Shown: positions 61,298 through 64,000 of the stretch, in pieces
Layout: every line of letters starts with the position of its first letter
Position numbering within the stretch: position 1 is the first letter of the stretch
Assembly (NCBI GenBank): GCA_963669295.1
Contig: OY769938.1
Coordinates: 2,728,001 to 2,792,000, forward strand
From: G963669295 sp963669295
Lineage (GTDB): Bacteria; Bacteroidota; Bacteroidia; Flavobacteriales_D; CALLUQ01
Direction: 5' to 3'
Length of the DNA: 64,000 bases
The notes under the pieces: model-generated
The model's database searches: none
What the model saw: only the letters and a program-made list of their open reading frames with translations
Told to the model about the DNA's origin: nothing
Made by a program: the position numbers and the translations under genes

Positions 61298-62242
61298 TTG
61301 AAGGTCTACACAAATATTCAGGATTTTAAGAATGTTAATAACCCCATTGTTACCACCGGAACTTTTGACGGGGTACACATTGGGCATCGACGCATTATTA
61401 ACCGCATTTCGGAGATTGCAAAAGCAGAGCATGGTGAAACGGTAATCCTTACTTTTTTCCCCCATCCACGCATGGTATTGTTTCCCGACGACAACGACTT
61501 GCGGCTCATCAATTCGCAAAAGGAAAAGATCATGCTGCTGGAAGATGCAGGCGTAGATCACTTGATCATTTACCCGTTTACTCGCGAGTTTTCGAGGCTA
61601 ACAGCGGTAGAATATGTACGCGATATTTTGGTAAACCAAATTGGGGTGAAGAAACTGGTGATTGGTTACGATCACCATTTCGGCCGTAATCGAGAAGGCG
61701 ATTTAGAGCAATTGAAAGAGTTTGCCCCATTGTACGATTTTGAAGTGGAAGAAATTCCTGCGCAAGACATCGACGATGTTCGAGTAAGCTCTACCAAGGT
61801 GCGCCATGCCTTGTTGGAAGGCGATATGAAAACCGCAAATAAGTATTTACAATACGAGTTTTTACTAAATGGAATAGTTATTGAAGGGAGTAAGGTGGGA
61901 AGGTCGATTGGCTTCCCTACGGCCAACCTTCATGTGGTGGAAGATTATAAGCTCATTCCGGCAGATGGAGTATACGTGGTGAAGGTAAGGGTGAAAGAGC
62001 AGTGGCATTATGGCATGATCAACATTGGTTATCGGCCTACCATAAATGGCGATGAAGCAAAGAAAAGCATTGAGGTGCATATTTTTAACTTCAACGAAGA
62101 AATTTATGGAGAAGTAATTACGTTATCATTCTTGCAACGCTTGCGAGACGAAGAAAAATTTGAAAGCGTAGAAGCCTTGCAACGGCAATTGGCCAACGAC
62201 AAAGAAAAAGCACAACAGCTAGTAGCTGTATACGAATCGTGA
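61298..62242 (+). CDS. ribF: Bifunctional riboflavin kinase/FAD synthetase
   Basis: Makes FMN and then FAD. A TTG start at 61298 gives 314 residues (MKVYTNIQDFKNVNN). The N-terminal adenylyltransferase has TTGTFDGVHIGHRRII; the C-terminal kinase domain has GRSIGFPTANL and later GMINIGYRPT. Both domains look intact. No closer in-frame ATG retains the N-terminal strand, so TTG is chosen. The LRR gene overlaps its last 4 bases, so the two are cotranscribed. Confidence 0.96.
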   Translation: MKVYTNIQDFKNVNNPIVTTGTFDGVHIGHRRIINRISEIAKAEHGETVILTFFPHPRMVLFPDDNDLRLINSQKEKIMLLEDAGVDHLIIYPFTREFSRLTAVEYVRDILVNQIGVKKLVIGYDHHFGRNREGDLEQLKEFAPLYDFEVEEIPAQDIDDVRVSSTKVRHALLEGDMKTANKYLQYEFLLNGIVIEGSKVGRSIGFPTANLHVVEDYKLIPADGVYVVKVRVKEQWHYGMINIGYRPTINGDEAKKSIEVHIFNFNEEIYGEVITLSFLQRLRDEEKFESVEALQRQLANDKEKAQQLVAVYES

Positions 62243-62847
62243 AACGTTTTGTAACACATATCATGATAGTAGTAGGCATTGCCCTGGTGGGAAATGCCCA
62301 TGCCCAATTGTTGGATACGCTGGCGTTGGATACTGCCAAAACCTACTTTAGCCTGGAGGCAGCATTGAAAAACCCCGATCGGGTATACAAGCTCAAGCTC
62401 AACAAAAAGAAACTCACCGAATTTCCGCAAGAAATTCTCCAATTAAAAAACCTCAACTACCTCGAGGTAGAGAAGAATAAAATCAAGGAAATTCCCAACG
62501 AAATTGGCCAGCTGCAATACTTGCAGCATGTGAGTTTCTCGAAAAATAAAATCGCCACTTTTCCCAAAGGACTGTGCGAGCTAAAACACTTGAAAAACCT
62601 GATTCTTAATCAAAACGAGATTGATGGATTGCCCAAAGAAATAGGCCAGTTAACCGCCTTGGAACGGCTGGACATGTGGAGCAACGATTTGGGTGATTTC
62701 CCCGATGAGTTAGGCGAATTGAAAGAAACCCTTAAATGGATGGATTTGCGTGTTATTCTCATCAGCTTCGACGAGCAAAAACGCATCCATGAGCTGCTAC
62801 CAAAAAGCAAGATCTACATCGATCCGGCTTGTAATTGCAATTTTTAG
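62239..62847 (+). CDS. Exported leucine-rich-repeat protein
   Basis: GTG start in a 4-bp overlap with ribF gives 202 residues. A signal peptide (MKRFVTHIMIVVGIALVGNAHAQ) is followed by four to five LRR units with xxLxxLxLxxNxLxxLPxEIGxL spacing (about 50-165: LKNLNYLEVEKNKIKEIPNEI, LKHLKNLILNQNEIDGLP). The C-terminus has a short cysteine pair (PACNCNF). It is probably a periplasmic or surface binding protein; ligand unknown. It is convergent with the ThiF-like gene, overlapping it by 4 bp. Confidence 0.85.
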   Translation: MKRFVTHIMIVVGIALVGNAHAQLLDTLALDTAKTYFSLEAALKNPDRVYKLKLNKKKLTEFPQEILQLKNLNYLEVEKNKIKEIPNEIGQLQYLQHVSFSKNKIATFPKGLCELKHLKNLILNQNEIDGLPKEIGQLTALERLDMWSNDLGDFPDELGELKETLKWMDLRVILISFDEQKRIHELLPKSKIYIDPACNCNF

Positions 62848-63956
62848 TATTGTTCCATTTCCGGGTCGATGTTAGCGGCCCAATCATGAATTCCCCCAAT
62901 CAAATTGTATAAGTTGTTAAACCCATACTCTTGTTGTAGGGTAGTAATGGCAGCAGCACTGCGCATGCCATGGTGGCAATACACCACAACGGGTACATTT
63001 CTGGGAATATCGGCCACCCGGTTGGAAATGGTGCTGAGGGGCATCAATTCAGCATCTAAATGGCAAATCTCATACTCAAAAGGCTCTCGTACATCAAGCA
63101 ATTGTATGTCGTCTCCCTGTTCCAATCGCTCGGCCAGTTCCTGGGAAGTCATTTCTTGCATGGTTTCGTGAAAAGGAGTGTTGAGCCCACAAAAATCTTC
63201 GTAATCAATCAATTCAGTAATTTGGGCATTGTTGGCGTTGCGAGCCACCGCAAACAAGTTGGTCTCCATGGTTAACGCATCCATTATCAACAATTTCCCC
63301 GACAGGGGTTCGCCAATGCCTGTAATGAGCTTAATGACCTCGTTGGCTTGTATAGTACCAATTAAGCCGGGCAACACCCCAATAACTCCTATTTGTGCAC
63401 AATTGGGCACTGAGCCCGGATCGGGCGGGGCAGGAAAGAGGCAACGGTAGGTGGGACCATCGTTGTAATTGAACACAGCCACCTGTCCGTCGAACTTAAA
63501 AATAGAACCAAACACCAGGGGTTTGCCCGTTATAACACAAGCGTCGTTAGTGAGGTAGCGGGTGGGGAAATTATCCGAGCCATCCACTACAATATCATAT
63601 TGCTCAAAAAGTGCCAATGCATTGCTGCTGGTAAGCTTTTCCTGGTGTACATTGAATTGTACAAAAGGGTTTTGTGCCGATAGTTTTTTGCGGGCCACTT
63701 CTGCCTTGGGGTGGCCAATGTCGTTCACATCAAATAAAATTTGTCGCTGTAAATTGCTGTGGTCCACCACATCAAAATCAACAATGCCAATAGTGCCTAC
63801 CCCAGCTGCAGTAAGGTACTGTAACACTGGACACCCCAGACCCCCGGTGCCAATCACCAGTACTTTTGCCATCTTCAGCTTTTCCTGCCCGGCTTTGCCT
63901 ACCTCTTCTAATATAATATGGCGGTTGTATCGTTTAAGTTCTTCTGTTGAAAGCAT
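62844..63956 (-). CDS. ThiF/MoeB-like adenylyltransferase fused to a rhodanese domain
   Basis: The 370-residue protein resembles E1-like enzymes that adenylate the C-terminal Gly-Gly of a sulfur-carrier protein (ThiS or MoaD). The N-terminal domain has the nucleotide loop GTGGLGCPVLQYL (about 36-48), VDFDVVDHSNLQRQ, and YRCLFPAPPDPGSVPNC near 190. The zinc-binding CxxC pairs of MoeB are missing, as in MoeZ-type proteins. The C-terminal rhodanese domain (about 270-370) has active-site Cys in YCHHGMRS, so it could load sulfur itself. The upstream neighbour may be thiH, which points to thiamine synthesis (inference); molybdopterin is possible. Confidence 0.9.
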   Translation of the reverse strand: MLSTEELKRYNRHIILEEVGKAGQEKLKMAKVLVIGTGGLGCPVLQYLTAAGVGTIGIVDFDVVDHSNLQRQILFDVNDIGHPKAEVARKKLSAQNPFVQFNVHQEKLTSSNALALFEQYDIVVDGSDNFPTRYLTNDACVITGKPLVFGSIFKFDGQVAVFNYNDGPTYRCLFPAPPDPGSVPNCAQIGVIGVLPGLIGTIQANEVIKLITGIGEPLSGKLLIMDALTMETNLFAVARNANNAQITELIDYEDFCGLNTPFHETMQEMTSQELAERLEQGDDIQLLDVREPFEYEICHLDAELMPLSTISNRVADIPRNVPVVVYCHHGMRSAAAITTLQQEYGFNNLYNLIGGIHDWAANIDPEMEQY

Positions 63957-63958
63957 AG

Positions 63959-64000
63959 CTACATAACTTTATCCCAATCTTTCCACACCGGTTCATACCC
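63959..64000 (-). CDS. Partial CDS: C-terminus of a probable ThiH (2-iminoacetate synthase)
   Basis: The minus strand ends GYEPVWKDWDKVM followed by a TAG stop at 63961-63959, 2 bp before the ThiF-like ATG. An aromatic G-Y/F-E-P-V-W-K-x-W ending is what I recall for Bacteroidota ThiH proteins, and a ThiF-like neighbour fits. Only 13 residues are visible, so this is tentative. Confidence 0.4.
   Translation of the reverse strand, partial: GYEPVWKDWDKVM

Overview
The window comes from a Bacteroidota chromosome, most likely Flavobacteriales-like. Evidence: a porP/sprF-gldK-gldL-gldM-gldN type IX secretion (T9SS) and gliding cluster, a gldA ATPase gene, several large secreted proteins ending in T9SS sorting domains (YPNPT...), an atpD-atpC pair separated from the other ATP synthase genes, and promoters of the Bacteroidota type (TTTG, 17-19 nt, TAnnTTTG). 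Most of the window is ordinary chromosome; the accessory-looking parts are about 11.3-14.7 kb, 17.9-33.2 kb, 34-43.1 kb and 51.1-53.3 kb.

Layout. 1-5.2 kb: start of a probable sigma-54 activator, miaB, topA and an arginase-fold protein that has lost metal ligands. 5.4-11.3 kb: the T9SS core porP, gldK, gldL, gldM, gldN. 11.5-15.2 kb (minus): DUF983, then a three-gene run of DUF2461 protein, unknown protein and trypsin-like protease; the last two appear to share a domain. 15.3-17.8 kb: ABC-F ATPase and a MORN-type lipoprotein. 17.9-24.3 kb: heavy-metal efflux locus (His-rich exported protein, an RND pump fused to its outer-membrane factor, membrane-fusion lipoprotein, metal-binding lipoprotein). 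24.5-33.1 kb: propeller histidine kinase, LytTR regulator and a 1599-residue T9SS cargo protein. 34.1-42.8 kb: two tandem paralogous surface proteins with 7 and 20 copies of a 54-residue repeat. 42.8-43.1 kb: two decayed tRNA 3' remnants and an intact initiator tRNA-fMet. 43.2-51.1 kb: era, der, a transglutaminase-like protein, a class V aminotransferase, two small exported proteins and a trans-sulfuration enzyme. 51.2-52.8 kb: a PadR regulator with a palindromic operator, coupled to a membrane protein carrying two GldL-like helix-hairpin motifs. 52.8-53.3 kb: a gene-free region of degenerate repeats of about 84 bp. 53.4-64 kb: metK, gldA, rsgA, dtd, a MazG-like gene, a PKD-domain T9SS protein, atpC-atpD, ribF, a leucine-rich repeat protein, a ThiF/MoeB-rhodanese protein and the end of a probable thiH.

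How the parts fit. PorP and GldKLMN form the trans-envelope T9SS machine and motor; the proteins at 28345, 34189, 37533 and 57537 are its likely cargo. The metal locus has a complete tripartite pump plus two metal-binding exported proteins. The most unusual items are: the metal-ligand-poor arginase homologue beside the T9SS operon; the protease and partner pair; the RND/outer-membrane-factor fusion that keeps a signal-peptide-like segment inside the chain; the recombining tandem repeat-protein pair; the PadR/GldL-like module whose operator fills the promoter spacer; and the degenerate repeat region at 52.9-53.3 kb. All family assignments were made by reading the sequence, without database searches.
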